From Limnanthes douglasii subsp. nivea (lineage: Eukaryota; Streptophyta; Magnoliopsida; Brassicales; Limnanthaceae): a DNA stretch of 64,000 nt. Below, in pieces: positions 1-11,290 of the stretch. The position numbers were made by a program, and so were the translations under genes. The stretch spans positions 125,048,453-125,112,452 of the forward strand of contig JAUPFV010000005.1 of assembly GCA_036936605.1 (NCBI GenBank), read 5' to 3'. Position 1 is the stretch's first letter. Every line of letters starts with the position of its first letter. The notes beneath the pieces were generated by a model that was given only the letters and a program-made list of their open reading frames with translations, searched no databases and was not told the DNA's origin.

Positions 1-1126
1 GGTGACTCTTGTAAGCGTATGAAAATGGGTGATCCATTAAATAAAGACGAGCCCTCATATTCGTTTGGAATTGAGCTCTCGCATTCGATTGGAGATAAGC
101 CCTCACATTTAATTGCAGACAAGCCCTCTTCTTTGTTGAATTTCACTTATTCGTGATTTTGATTAACTTTATTTTTTACTTCGACGTACCCTTTCCTTTT
201 TTTTATATTGATGAACCCTATGTTTTTTTACTAACCTTGTTCTTTATTTATTTTGACGAAGTCTTTAAACCCTCGTAACTTTGTTTAAGATATGATATTG
301 TGTTTTTAAATTCATATTCTTTACTAAGAAAATTATTTTTCTCGACTATTAAAATTATCCAAGTTACTTTTAACATAGTTAGTCTACTTCAAATAAATAA
401 TCACGCAACTCTTATTTAAATAAATTATGAGATTCATTAAGTGTATTAATTATTTACAACTCCTATAATTAAATGACGAAACTCTTAAATAAATTAAAAA
501 CTTATCATATTTCATTCTTTAAAATTAATTAGAAGATTCATCGATTTCATTAATAATGCAACGATTACTTACTTAAAAATTATGTAGCGGAAAATACATA
601 TAATTTGGTTGCAAAAATAGAAACAATATAATACACTAAAAATATCACTCATTGATTTCATTTTGTTCGTCTTTAAAAAATATAAATATATGTATTTTTA
701 GATTTTTTTAGTTAGTCTGTGATACATATAGTGTCTTGAAAGTTAAAATAAATAATTTTCACAGGTGTACGTATTTTTTGTGTTCATGGGTATTGTTAGA
801 AGCATTTATGTTGCAAGTGGTTGTTGGTAACTTTAAAATCCAGGTGATTATTGATACTTTTAATCCTTATTTGGTTATCCAAGTGATTAGTTTATTATTT
901 TTTAGTATCTAATATTTATGTATTATTGGTTGGTTTTTTGTATCTAAAAGCCAAGATCAGTGGTTGAATATGATATAATGGTTTTTCTATACAAAAAATA
1001 GTTCGCATTTACACTGATAGTTATACACAAATTTACAAAAGGATTTTTCGTTATATTTTTACTCTCCAACAGTTACATGTTTCAACATATTATTGTGTCT
1101 AAATTTTCTCACCAAATTGTAATAAT
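1..1126. repeat. Dispersed repeat, copy A (paralogue of 51021-52173)
   Basis: This block aligns almost throughout with 51021-52173 in the same orientation: both start GGTGACT and run through a 24-bp tandem repeat, an AT-rich middle and the shared end TCTCACCAAATTGTAATAA. Homology stops at 1126 and 52173, and both copies are followed by different parts of a LINE. The copy is cut by the window edge, so its true left end is unknown. About 150 bp of the same family (966-1100 here) recurs at 46470-46617. No protein domain was recognised; it may be a LINE 5' region or an unrelated element. Confidence 0.85.
49..132. repeat. 24-bp tandem repeat, about 3.5 units
   Basis: Units begin at 49, 73, 97 and a partial one at 121, each starting like GAGCCCTC and ending like GATTGGAGAT. 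The paralogue at 51067 has four full units, so copy number has changed between the two. The 24-bp period keeps a reading frame open on the minus strand. Confidence 0.85.
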
Positions 1127-1295
1127 TAACACTGTGACTATAAAATCCTTGAAATGTTTAGGGACAATCAGACGTCCTCACTCCAAATCCAGATAATTAA
1201 GCATTTGAAAACATTCGCAATAAGTCTTCAATAAGAAGATTAAAATCTATTATTTACAAGGAAAATATTAATATTATGGCTATTTAATAACCTCT

Positions 1296-2292
1296 TGTTG
1301 ATGTGTAAAATTTGGTTACTATTGCTTCTAGAATTGATCTTAAGAATTTCAGAGCTAACTATTCTAATAAAATCTAATTTTGCTGGAATGAAGAACTCTT
1401 TGTCAAAATATTACTTGATCATCCTCAATGTCTTAATACTGAAATCACATATGCTAACCTTAATAAAATATTATTACTAACTATTGTGTATGTTATGTGT
1501 CAAAGGTACAATATGAAGGAGGTTGAAACACCCTTAAAACATCTATAATTCCTCCAATGAATTTTGAATCATGAGTGATTTCAATGTGGTTACCTCTTCT
1601 GAGGAACATATAGGCTACTCTACTTATTGCTTAAACATTACTGAAGACTTTAGTGATTTTATTAGGTATTGTCAATTGGAAGATGCAGGATATGGTGGCT
1701 CTAAGTTTATATGGTCAAACAATTCCAACTGGAATAGATTAGACATGGTTCTCTATAACTTTGCTTGGTCTAACATTTTTAATAAAACTAAATTCATTCA
1801 TATGACCATAACTTGTTCTGACCATACTCCATTATTCATCTGTATAAGAAAAGATAGATTAAGTTTTAAAAAGAGTTTTAAATTTCTAAGCATGTGGACT
1901 ATAGACAATGATTTTTAAACTTTGTTGAGAATAACTGGAATCATAGCTCGAATTGCTACGCTTTTTTGGGCAAAAACTTACTAGGTTTAATCATGCTCTC
2001 AAGGTTAGGAATAAAACTCACTTTGCTGACATTTTTATAAGGTGCGGGATTATGAGGATAATGTCAAATAGCTTGAAATCTAGCACCAATTCAAGACTTA
2101 AAAATGGAGGAATCATTATGGTACAAAAAATGTTATAGTAATTGGGTTAAAGATGGAGACAAAAATACCAAAGATTTTCACAGTTATATTAACAACAAGA
2201 GAAGAAAGAATAATATCTCTAGTATTAAAGTGGGAGAAGATTGGATTCTGGACAACAACCTGATTGGTCAATTAGCAACATCCTATTTCATA
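1296..2292 (+). pseudogene. LINE (L1-type) ORF2 fragment, endonuclease region
   Basis: Conceptual translation with stops and frame changes matches the N-terminal endonuclease of plant L1-type LINEs. About 1330-1500 resembles the early endonuclease. 1571-1918 gives SDFNVV..EEHIG, LEDAGYGGSKFIWSNN, RLDMVLYNFAW and CSDHTPL, the last holding the SDH motif of exo/endonuclease/phosphatase enzymes. 2104-2290 gives WVKDGDKNTKDFH, the region before reverse transcriptase. It lacks ORF1 and all of the reverse transcriptase. At about 2292 it runs straight into a gypsy extra ORF, making an artificial fused reading frame. The paralogue at 53067-53930 continues as LINE instead (SYFKDILTNL). Endonuclease identity is sure at family level; the gene is dead. 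Confidence 0.85.
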
Positions 2293-5215
2293 GGTCGTTG
2301 GCTGAATTTGTCCAAACTCGAAGAAGAAAAGAAAAAAGCTAGAGTCGTTGCTAGGTTTCTGGCATCCTCAGGTACGGTTGTTGTTCAATCAATTATGGAG
2401 GATTTCATCCATAGAATCGGAAGAAAATTACATTTGAACCCTCTTCAAATTTTCAATCTTTTACATCATAAAGCCCTTCTTCTAAACCCCTCAAATCCTC
2501 CCGATCCAAAGGGGCTACCAATAGTCAAACCCCTTATAATTTCAAAGCCATTAAATCATATTTCTGAGGAGAATAATCCACTTCGAGAAACGAGATTATC
2601 TAAAGCCAAACTGAAACTTCTATAGAAAAAGAGCCAACATGGAAAACAAGTCATTACAAGTAGCCCTCCCATTCCCTAAGTCCGATCAAAGGAGAAGACC
2701 ATGTTACTCTTCCAACCGAACAACCATTAAATTCGAGTGAAGGAGAAAATCCTGAAATACTGGTTATTGCGTCCTCTCCTATTGAAGGAGATAGTGTAGG
2801 AACTCAGCTTATTGAGCCTTCGTCATCTATTATTCATGTTATGGAAGAGAACATTGAAGATTCCAGTGAAGACTCCGGATGCGAGACATCTATTTAGAGC
2901 GGGGAGACTTTGATGCCAACAAAGAACAAATTGGTGGTTCAATGAAATGGTGATGGTAAGGGCAAAAACAAATCTTCAACTATAGAATCCAAACCGCTTC
3001 CTTCGTTTCTGATCGGACGTATTGGGCCCAATTTTACAAAGGTTAGCGTAAAATATCTACTAGACCTGGACAAAATATCATATGTTTATTTTCATGAGTC
3101 TTAATTGGAGGCCATTCAAGCCAAATAAGGGTTCCCTGAATCATTGTAAGTTAGGCTTCCCAAACCTTGGGAGACTCTGATAAGCTGCATTGTTGAGGAA
3201 TTAGTAGTTTACATCGATGTGCTCAATTAGGGCCTTCAGTTTTCCTTGGACTCTGAAATCGTAAGATACTTTCAACTGGTAAGACTATGCCCAAGCCAAG
3301 CCAGCCCAAATGTTTGGTTTCCATTGTTGGCATGCCTCATAGCTTCGAGATGGAGCAACTTTCTGCCATTAAGGGACTATCTCATAATACCCATATCTCT
3401 TTTTACTTATTGGACATGAATAACGACGACAGAGTGGTTGATGATCTGCTGGAGGCAGACAAAATTTGGAAACCTCAATTCCTTTTCATCAACGTTAAAT
3501 GGTAAAATAACAAGAAGATCACCTCTCATGGGAATCTGAGGCAACTTTCCAGACATTGGAAGAATACTCATAAGCCTCTTCGAATTTATTTTCATGTTGT
3601 AACTACTTGCTATAACATTTTATCATTTATCTTTAGCTTCTTTTGTATGAGATAATTTTAAGCCTTATCTACAACATATGGCCGACGCGAGTGTCACCTT
3701 TAAAAGGCTGAATCATTGGGCAGAGGAAAAATAGTCCAGCGGGTTCCACAACTGCTTCACACCTGCCAATTTTGTCATGACTCATCTTTAAAGGACTAGT
3801 CCTGTATAGTAACTGACATGCAAACAATTTATAACTCTTCTTCGAACTTCTAATATACTCAAGAGAAACGAAGCTACTGATGGCAAATGGTTTCTTACAA
3901 CCCGGAATAGAGCCCACAACCATCAGAATAAGAATAAAAAGAATAAAGAAGGCCCATCACAGTTTGTCGCCGTAGTGAGAAACAAAAGGCACCTGGATGA
4001 GATTGACTCAATCATGTTAGAGGTTGTTGTTGCTACAGTTGAGGAGGGTGAGGTGCCTTCAAAATCCCATGTGCCTGAAAATAAAAAATTAAACAATAGA
4101 GGAAAACAATGTAGTGATATGAGAGATAAGAAAAGGAAGAAAACTTTGACTCATTCAGAGATTATCCTTTGTTCGGAACTTCCTCCTCCAACAATCTCTG
4201 TTGTACATTCTCTAGCATCAGTGGTATTTGATCATGATTTACGATTACTTACTCCTTTTGAAAAGAAGATGTTTGGAGATACTGACCCCATTGAAGGTAT
4301 ATGGCTTTCATCTTTGAAGCCTTTAAAACTGACTTCCCCGAGTTTGCAAGCACTGCAACTTTTGTAGTGTTCGAAGGGGTCCCCTTCGAATTATTCAAAT
4401 AGAATGATTTATTAGGGTATTTAATCCTGAGGTATATGAGGCCAATTATTGAACTGAAGAGAGAACTAAGGTTTCAGGTTGAATACATCACTTCTCTTAA
4501 GGATGAAATCAAGAATTTGAAACTTTCAATTAAAAAGGAAAATACCACATCTAATATTTTATCCGAAGAGGTCAAATCCATCAAGGATGCGCTGGTCAAT
4601 GCGAAGTTTATTCATAAAAAACTACAAGCTGATTATAGAAGTCTGCAATCATCCAGCTGCGAGGAGATTAATTCATTAAATAACGAACAAGTTGATGATA
4701 AAACCACCATTCAACCCTTGAAGGACGAGAAAAAAAACCCAAGAGGACCTTATCAAGAAGCAAGAAAGGGAAATCACATCTATCCAAGCTAATCTACTGA
4801 AAATTAAGCTGATGATATAGACACATATGTTGATACGGTGATAGACTCTTTACAAAAGATGGGTACATTAGTCATATTGGATATGGTATTGGAGTTCCAT
4901 AAAACATTCCATACACTTGGTCTCAGATGTTTTTGGGGTTTAGTCTCATATATTTGATGCCTCATTATATGTCCATAGCTGATTATCTTGGTATCTTTGA
5001 AGATTCATCTAATGACGATTTTGATGATATTGACGAAGGGGCTCTAATTGTGAGAGTTCAAAAGAAAAAGAAGAATGAGATGTCGGTGGAAACGAGCCTA
5101 AGTCCAGTAGGTTTTTATGGAATTCTCTTTGTGCAAGCCCTTGTTATGTATAAAATATTATTTTATTTAAATCAGATATTTTTGTGCAAGTTTTTGGCAT
5201 GGCCAAGGTAGTTTG
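2293..5215 (+). pseudogene. Antisense extra ORF (aORF copy 1), gypsy Transposase_28-like
   Basis: Coding traces in changing frames match the better preserved copy at 38320-35290. The start (2293-2340) reads RWLNLSKLEEEKKKAR. A central domain at 3000-3300 reads KVSVKYLLDLDKISYVYF and SEIVRYFQLVRLCPSQASPN. 3420-3500 has DDLLEADK and PQFLFINV, and 3690-3800 reads RLNHWAEEK..FHNCFTPANF, which aligns to the second exon of copy 4. A coiled coil follows at 4436-4720 and an acidic tail (DSSNDDFDDIDEGA) near 5010. A short intron of about 50 bp probably lies near 3595-3643 (acceptor TTTATCTTTAG). The 5' end and promoter are lost at the LINE junction. The function is unknown; the class is known as an additional ORF of Tat elements. 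Confidence 0.75.
4370..4390. repeat. Perfect 10-bp palindrome with 1-nt centre
   Basis: TTCGAAGGGG, one T, then CCCCTTCGAA. It lies between two coding segments of aORF copy 1. It could form a hairpin; no function is inferred. Confidence 0.9.
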
Positions 5216-5294
5216 TAATTCTTTCCATGGATTTTACTAAATCCTTAGGTCATTCAGGGCATTTTTATATTATATGTCACCTCATAAAATTTAC

Positions 5295-5298
<4 letters not shown>

Positions 5299-5340
<42 letters not shown>
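5299..5340. repeat. (TA)n microsatellite
   Basis: About 20 uninterrupted TA dinucleotides, located just downstream of the antisense ORF. Confidence 0.97.
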
Positions 5341-5342
<2 letters not shown>

Positions 5343-5394
5343 TTATCTTTATTCCTTAGTTTAGTCTATCCGAAGATAGTTAATGAATCATTCT

Positions 5395-5870
5395 AAGGTA
5401 AATAAAAACTTGATTTACACGAGCAATTCAAATGTGATCTATTCAAAGGCAATAAAAAGTCAATATACAAGATCCATTCAAAGGTAATCCATTCGAAAGC
5501 AATAAGAACTTGACATACACAAACCATTCGAAAGTAATCCGTTCGAAGGAAAATAAATACTTGATATGCAGTAAGCATTTGAAGGTAATCCATTCGAAGA
5601 TAAATAAAAACTTGATATATATAAACAATTCGAAGGTAATCCATTCAAAGGAAATTAAAAGTTAATAAACACGAGCCATTCGAAGGTAATTCATTCGAAG
5701 GAAATAAATAGTTAATGTACACTAGCCATTCGAAAGTAATCTATTCAAAGGCAATAAGAACTTGATCTACACAAACTATTCGAAGGTAATCAATTCGAAG
5801 GAAAATAAAAATTAATATACACGAACCATTCGAAGGTAATCCATTATGATGACAAATAAAAACTTGATAT
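5395..5870. repeat. 50-bp minisatellite, about 9 units
   Basis: Units of 50 bp repeat with starts near 5421, 5471, 5521, 5571, 5621, 5671, 5721, 5771 and 5821. Each unit contains two CATTCGAAGG-type submotifs, so the array has a shorter inner period too. It sits between the 3' end of integrase (6019) and the end of the antisense ORF, the hypervariable 3' region of Tat elements where tandem arrays are known to arise. Confidence 0.92.
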
Positions 5871-6018
5871 TCATGTAAACACACTCTAAAGGCAAAGATG
5901 GTAGATTAATAAAAATTTAGAGATCTCATTAAAACCTCTCCGCGCCACCACGTAAGAAATAGTACACCCCAAAATATTTACATTGAATAAAAACAAAGTA
6001 AATATTTATAATATAATT

Positions 6019-7065
6019 TTACTCAAGATATGGCCTTAGGTGGTCGACATTCGATGGGTGCCTCAAATGACTGCCTTCTTGGTCAACTAACCGATACGTT
6101 CCTTGCTTAATGTTTTCACACACATTATATAGTCCTTCCCAATCTGAAGCTAACTTCTCAAACATCATATCTTTAGTGTGCAAAAATAATTTTCTTAAAA
6201 CCTTGTCCCTCACTTGGAAGTCTCTTCTCCGTAATTTAGATGCATACCTACTCTTCATTAAACACTCTTAATGTATTGTTCTTATATGCGTTTTAATTCG
6301 CTTTTCTTCGATCAAGTCTAGCTAATTTATTATTGCAACTTCATTTTTCTCTTCAAAATAATTTTGAACCTTGAAAGAAGGAATGGTAGCTTCCATTGGT
6401 ACAATTTCATCCATTTCAGTTCCCAAGGAAAAAGAAGACTATTGGGTGGCAGTATGTGGAGTAGCTCGATAAGCCCACAAAACCTCTTGCAGGTAATTTG
6501 GCCATTTGCCTCCTCAACCGTTAGAATGGTCATGTTTGCCACCTCTATCTATCCATTAGATTGAGGATGAAAAAACGAGGAGAAACAATGGTGAATTCCT
6601 CTTGATGCATAGAAAACTTGCATATTCTTATTGTCAACCTGAGGGCTATTATCTATTATAATACGTCTAAGAATTTTGAACTTACAACAAATGTTGTAGA
6701 GGATAAACTTTATTACTGTTTTGGAAATTGTTCCCGATAGGGGTGCAACTTCTATGCATTTCAAAAAGTAATCTATTATTAAAATAATAGTTTGACATCC
6801 TCTAAAAGCCATTGAAAGAGGTCCAGCCAAATCAATTCCTCATCTGACTAAATTGGGACTACTAGTATATGTATTTCATTTCAATATATTTGGCAAGGAT
6901 CACATTTTCTAACTAACTCTTTAGAAACTGTCATCGTAGATGGCTAGAAATACCCTGCTAATAAGACCCTTTTATTCAAATCCTTCTAGCCACAATGGGT
7001 AGACCCTTCCCCATCATGTAATTCGCATATAACCGCTTGGGACTCGTCGGATCCAAGGCAGTGCA
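6019..7065 (-). pseudogene. Integrase of the minus-strand Tat element
   Basis: Read on minus from about 7065, the zinc-binding segment gives LHDGEGSTHCG and later ELVRKCDPCQ, the H-H-C-C pattern of retroviral-type integrases. The catalytic core (6830-6549) shows the first Asp in IIDYFLKCIE and the second Asp in IIDNSPQ, then HPQSNG before the frame breaks; the glutamate region follows in another frame (VEVANM-like, about 6530). The C-terminal part (6258-6019) reads KVLRKLFLHTKDMMF and LRPYLE, matching 34600-34835. Multiple frameshifts and stops. The enzyme would join element DNA to the chromosome; it cannot work here. Confidence 0.85.
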
Positions 7066-7289
7066 GCAAATGCTTACTAAAAGATATTTTATGCACGATC
7101 TCTCTTAAAACCAAAAACCTATTTCTTTAAACTTTAACTTGTTATCTATATTTTTGTCTTCATTAAGGATTCATTTAGTAATAAAATTTTGGATATCATA
7201 CCTCCAGTCATTACTGACTATTGCTACTATTTGTAAATTTTCTTCAATTTCAACTTCCATTTCAAGGGTCATTGTTCTAGAGGGGAACT

Positions 7290-7845
7290 CTTATACTAAA
7301 ATCCAATGATATGCTTCGGAATATGAAATAGTGCTTAAAGAGTCAGCCATCGATTTTTTTTATCTTGGCACTTGTTTGTATTTTAAATTTTTAAAGAAAG
7401 TATAAATTTCTTTCAACACTTGTAATTATTTCACCAACTTCTATTTTCTGTTTTCAGATCGTCATTGGGCTTGATGTATAAGTTGTTGCGAATCACTCAA
7501 CAATCAAATTCATTTGACCCCACATATATGAGAAAGCTTTAAACCTGCTGTGGCGGCCTCGTATTCTGCTTCATTGTTCGATACCTTAAAACTAAAACGT
7601 ATAGCTTGCTACATTAAGCCTCTGAAGGGGTAAAGTAAGTAATTTCATGCCCCACAACCCATCATTCTAGATCCTCCATCTTTTTGAATTAACCACTCTT
7701 TTCTGGGCTTGTGAATTGAATATTCTTTGTAGGGTTTCTCTAAATGGAACTCAACTAAGAAATCCGCCAAATCTTGGGCTTTGGTTGTTGTTCGAGGAGA
7801 AAATTCAATATCATGGTCTCCCAACTCTACATACCACTTGGACAT
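7290..7845 (-). pseudogene. Second (archaeal-type) RNase H of the Tat element
   Basis: On minus, 7845-7645 reads MSKWYVELGDHDIEF (the connection typical of gypsy pol) and WLIQKDGGS, the first catalytic Asp. The following frames give SNNEAEYEA (Glu), LLSDSQQL (Asp) and MADSLSTISYSEA (Asp). All four acidic residues expected of this RNase H fold can be seen, in spite of stops between them. Having both this domain and the usual Ty3 RNase H (about 8170-8370) is a mark of the Tat lineage. Confidence 0.82.
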
Positions 7846-7898
7846 TCAGCCCGATATATCCATTTTTATAATACGATTTTATGATAAAAATCGTTATT

Positions 7899-8125
7899 GG
7901 TCACCGGTGTTTGTCACTTGTTGCATTCTAGTCACTTAGGGTCTTTTGTCTCTAAAATGGATCATCTTTTGTTTAGAATTTTGCATATATTTTCACGTCC
8001 GCGTGCCAATTAACCATACGGTGACACATGTCACCCAAATGTAACATTCTTAAACATAGGTAACCATTATAAAGGACGAAGGAACCTTAGTATCAGGTTT
8101 GCAACAGGTGTCAAACACTGGTGAC
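7899..8125. mobile_element. MITE-like insertion with imperfect terminal inverted repeats
   Basis: The left end GGTCACCGGTGTTTGTCAC and the reverse complement of the right end (GTCACCAGTGTTTGACACC) match with few differences over roughly 26 bp, continuing into TGTTGCA on both sides. The 227-bp segment has no coding trace and interrupts the gypsy RNase H region. Flanks show AAATCGTT on the left and AAATCGTG on the right, compatible with a decayed 8-9 bp target duplication as in Mutator-like or hAT-like MITEs. The superfamily is not certain. Confidence 0.55.
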
Positions 8126-9440
8126 AAATCGTGCTTTTTTAGCCTATGTTTTTAAGTGGAAAAAGGTTTTATTACCAAGGTTAAGGCCAACTTTTGCAGC
8201 CTGAGGTATATTTTCTCACCATCTAATAAACTTTTATTAACTTAATAAACGGGGCAAGGATAGTTTCAACCTCTCAAACTAGCACCTCACTCACAACATA
8301 ATCTGATACCGCTAGATATATATAGAGTCTTTCTCGGGTAAACAAATGTGAATAATGTTTTCGGTGAAGATAAATATTTTCTTGATTTTAAGGAGACTTA
8401 TCACAATTTGGGGACCAGTTTAATTCTTTGGCAATTCTCAATACTCTGAAGAACTGTGCACATTTATCCAATGATCTTGAAATAAACCTATTCAAAGCTA
8501 TTAACCTTCCAGTCAATACACGAACTTATTTGGTGGTTCAAAGTGGTTCCATAGCTAATAATGCATCTAATTGTGTTTGGTATGCCTGGCTCTCTTTCCC
8601 ATTCATGATGTAGCTTTAAAACGTTCCATATCGTACTCCAAAACTACACTTCTCTTGATTCAGTTTTAAATTAATGGCCTCCAAATAAAAGAAAGTTTCT
8701 TGGAGGTCAAGCGGATGATCTTCCTCCCTTGGATATTTTATCATCATGTCATCCATATAAACTTCCATATTCCTGCGGATCTGACTGGAAAATTCATTAT
8801 TGACCAAGCGTTGGTAAGTAGCTCCAGCATTTTTTAACCCGAAAGGCATTACCTTATAATCCTTGTCAGTGATGAACGTAGTATGGTCCTTGTCTTTTGG
8901 ATCCATCTGTATTTCGATTGTATCCACCAAAGTCATCCATAAAAGATAGCAACTTATTTCTCGAAGTAGAATTCACTAATTGATCTATTCGACGAACTGA
9001 GAAATGATCTTTGGGACATACTCTGTTAAGATATGTGAAAGTGATACACATTGGTCATTTACCATTCTTCTTTTTTACAAGTAACGGATTCTCCGTCCAT
9101 AGTGGATACTGAGATTCCCGAATATATCCCGCATTGGTTAATCTATCCACCTCTTTAACAATGGCTTCATATATTTTTCGGAACAAACTCTCATTCTTTG
9201 GATTATTGGGCCCGGATCGGATCGTACAGATTGCTTGTGACAAATAACACTAACTGATACACCACTCACATATTCAATGCACCATGCAAATACAAGCAAG
9301 TTTTCAAGTAATAAAGATAACAATTTCTATTTTAATTTTGATTGAAATGTAACTCCAACTCTCACACTTTTCTCATATGCTAAATTATAGACTTCAACCT
9401 CTTCAATTGGGATAACAACATTTGAGTCTTGATGGAACAA
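8126..9440 (-). pseudogene. Reverse transcriptase and Ty3 RNase H of the Tat element
   Basis: From 9440 downward on minus: VTFQSKLK and LLSLLLENLLVFAW (the pre-RT region that usually reads KDVFAW), EVDRLTNAGYIRE and LVKKKNGK (RT fingers), RIDQLVN and LLSFMDDFGGYN, then MPFGLKNAGATYQRLV and the catalytic YMDD (VYMDDMMIK, about 8745). The thumb gives ALNRFISRSLDKCAQFF near 8430-8520. RNase H follows with YLAVSDYVVSEVLV (about 8340) and KSLLDGEKIY. The order and motifs are those of Ty3/gypsy pol; stops and frameshifts occur throughout and a MITE-like insert follows. Confidence 0.88.
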
Positions 9441-10800
9441 CAACTCCGAAATCTCCACCAAGAACAGCTCAGGGTGGCGTGCGAGCGGGACGCTCGGGAG
9501 CTGGCGATGCATGTGACCCTAGCAGGGATGAATGATTCACTCAACGCCCTAACTACGAAAGCAAAAGGAGCAAGCCGAGTTAATCACCCGTCTGGACTTG
9601 ATCCAAGCCGTATCAATAAGGGAGATCATACGTCTAAGCGCGTTGATAAGAAAGAAGGAGAGGGAGAGAGTCGAAGTGGAAAGCGGCCTAAAAAGACCAT
9701 GTCGAGGAAAGAAATTCACCACGTCGCTTCGAAAAGAGCTAGTGAGGAGGATGATATTGATTACAATCAGGTAATACGCCGAATGTCAAATTATATTCTT
9801 AAGAAGTTGCCTTTTGCAGAAAACATATCGGAGGCCCAGTTGCCAAGGAAATTCGATCATTTCTGGATGGAGGCCTATGACGGCACATGCAACCCAGAGA
9901 GACACCTCGAACAATTTCACAATACGATGATGGCATTCAATCCTGACGATGTCATGCTATGTCGAGCGCTCTCAATGATTCTTAAGGGAAACACCATGGA
10001 TTGGTTTTGTAGCCTTCCCAAAATATCTATCCATGATTTTTCTGGCCTATGGAAGGCATTTAGGGAGTGTTTTGTTGGCAACTAGGAACTGAAGTGTGAG
10101 TGCAAGTCCATTATGGATCTCTAACAAATGCAAAGTGAGCCCCTTAAAACTTATGTCAAGTGTTTTGTTCATGCCATGTGCACTACCAGACCTGCAAGAG
10201 AACATGGTTGTGGCCTCGCTCAAGAGGGGTCTGGACCGGAGGGGAGAGTTGTACGCCGACTTAATTCGGTTTCCCACCGAGATGATGGGGGATCTCCTCA
10301 CCCGAACATACACATTCATACGAGTACACGATGCTCGAAGATAGGATTCACCTGACCGGCACACCTTATACCCTAAGGGAGGAATTTGAGAACGAAAAAG
10401 GGCTGAGGATACCCCTCAACGGAATACCATCCGACGACCGCAATATTATGAGAATCCATCTAGAAAGTTCACCCCACTGACCAAAACTATATTGGTCATA
10501 TACGACCGAACTAAAGGGAGTAAAAAATACTAGACACCATGGGTAATGAGGGTACCCAATTTCAAATGTTCGAGCTGGTATTTCTGTTCATACCACGGTG
10601 ATCATGCGCATCCAACCGAAAAGTATTGGCAACTCAAGGAAGAGATTTAGAGGTTGATAGACAATGGCGAACTTGTTCAGTTTACCAAGAGACAGGATTA
10701 CCAGAGGCGACCTAAGCACAGAAAGGAGGTGGATCCGGTCGTTGAGGAAAAAATCGGCAACGAAGCCCCAAAATATAAAAGAAAGAAACAATAGTTGTTC
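9432..10800 (+). pseudogene. Ty3/gypsy gag, opposite orientation to the pol at its left
   Basis: The open frame from ATG 9432 to 10085 (about 217 codons) holds the retrotransposon gag core: LPRKFDHFWMEAYDGTCNP, HLEQFHNTM, DVMLCRALSMILKG and DWFCSLP. After a stop at 10083 the match goes on in other frames: LKTYVKCFVHAM, then ASLKRGLDRRGELYADLIR (10215-10280). 10585-10680 reads YHGDHAHPTEKYWQLKEEI, which corresponds to the C-x-Y-H-x-x-H-x-H-x-T-E motif that Tat gag-pol proteins carry near the gag end. It starts within a few bases of where the minus-strand pol coding trace ends, so the two are head to head. The ATG is chosen over the upstream in-frame TTG. Confidence 0.85.
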
Positions 10801-10808
10801 ATCATTGC

Positions 10809-10827
10809 GGGGGGGGGGGGGGGGGGG
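10809..10827. repeat. Poly-G tract, 19 nt
   Basis: Nineteen consecutive G after ATTGC. It lies where Tat polyproteins usually have a short Gly-rich stretch between the gag motif and protease, so it probably grew from glycine codons by slippage. Sequencing may miscount this length. Confidence 0.9.
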
Positions 10828-10899
10828 CAGTCTAAGTTGATGAACAATAAAGACCCTAATACTGAGAGGTGATCAGAAGTAGCTAATATCCCTCACTCT

Positions 10900-11290
10900 A
10901 CACCATCTCGGGTGGCAATTTCGACCAAGGACAACTGGCGAAGGCGTGCAAAAGAGGACGATCCGACTTGGAGGTATGTGGAGTTGAGACTGCTTTGTAC
11001 CATAACCATCGTGATCCTATGGTCGCCATCTCATTCAATGACGATGATTTTCGAGGGGTCCACAAGCCCCACAAAGATGCATAAACCATCAACCTTGACA
11101 TAGGGGGAGTTATGGTGACTAAAGTTCTAGTTGATAAAGGGAGCTCTGCTAACCTCATATCTAAAGGAAGTTATGGCAGAATGAAGAATGTCCTACTCTT
11201 CAAGACAACTCAACGACCACTGGTCGTTTACGAGGGACAAATATCCCAATGCGTCGCTGAGGTGGAATTAATGGTTATGGCAGGTCATAG
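10900..11290 (+). pseudogene. Retropepsin-like protease fragment of the plus gag-PR piece
   Basis: 10910-11100 gives DNWRRRAKEDD and, in another frame, SFNDDDF and the linker before protease. 11112-11290 reads VTKVLVDKGSSANLIS, the D-x-G-S-S active-site motif of gypsy aspartic protease, then RPLVVYEG. The trace ends at about 11290 (MAGHRL) where unrelated sequence starts; no RT follows on plus. Confidence 0.75.

Larger units (their letters stand above)
2293..9440 (-). mobile_element. Tat-lineage Ty3/gypsy retrotransposon remnant, minus orientation
   Basis: Read on the minus strand from 9440, the order is protease-RT linker, reverse transcriptase, RNase H, a second archaeal-type RNase H, integrase, then a tandem-repeat region, then an ORF in antisense to pol (on plus, 2293-5215). 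The second RNase H and the antisense ORF downstream of pol are known marks of the plant Tat lineage (Retand/Ogre-like). The 3' LTR is missing because the LINE abuts the antisense ORF at 2292. The gag and 5' LTR are also missing because an oppositely oriented gag begins at about 9432. Stops and frameshifts occur throughout pol. Confidence 0.8.
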
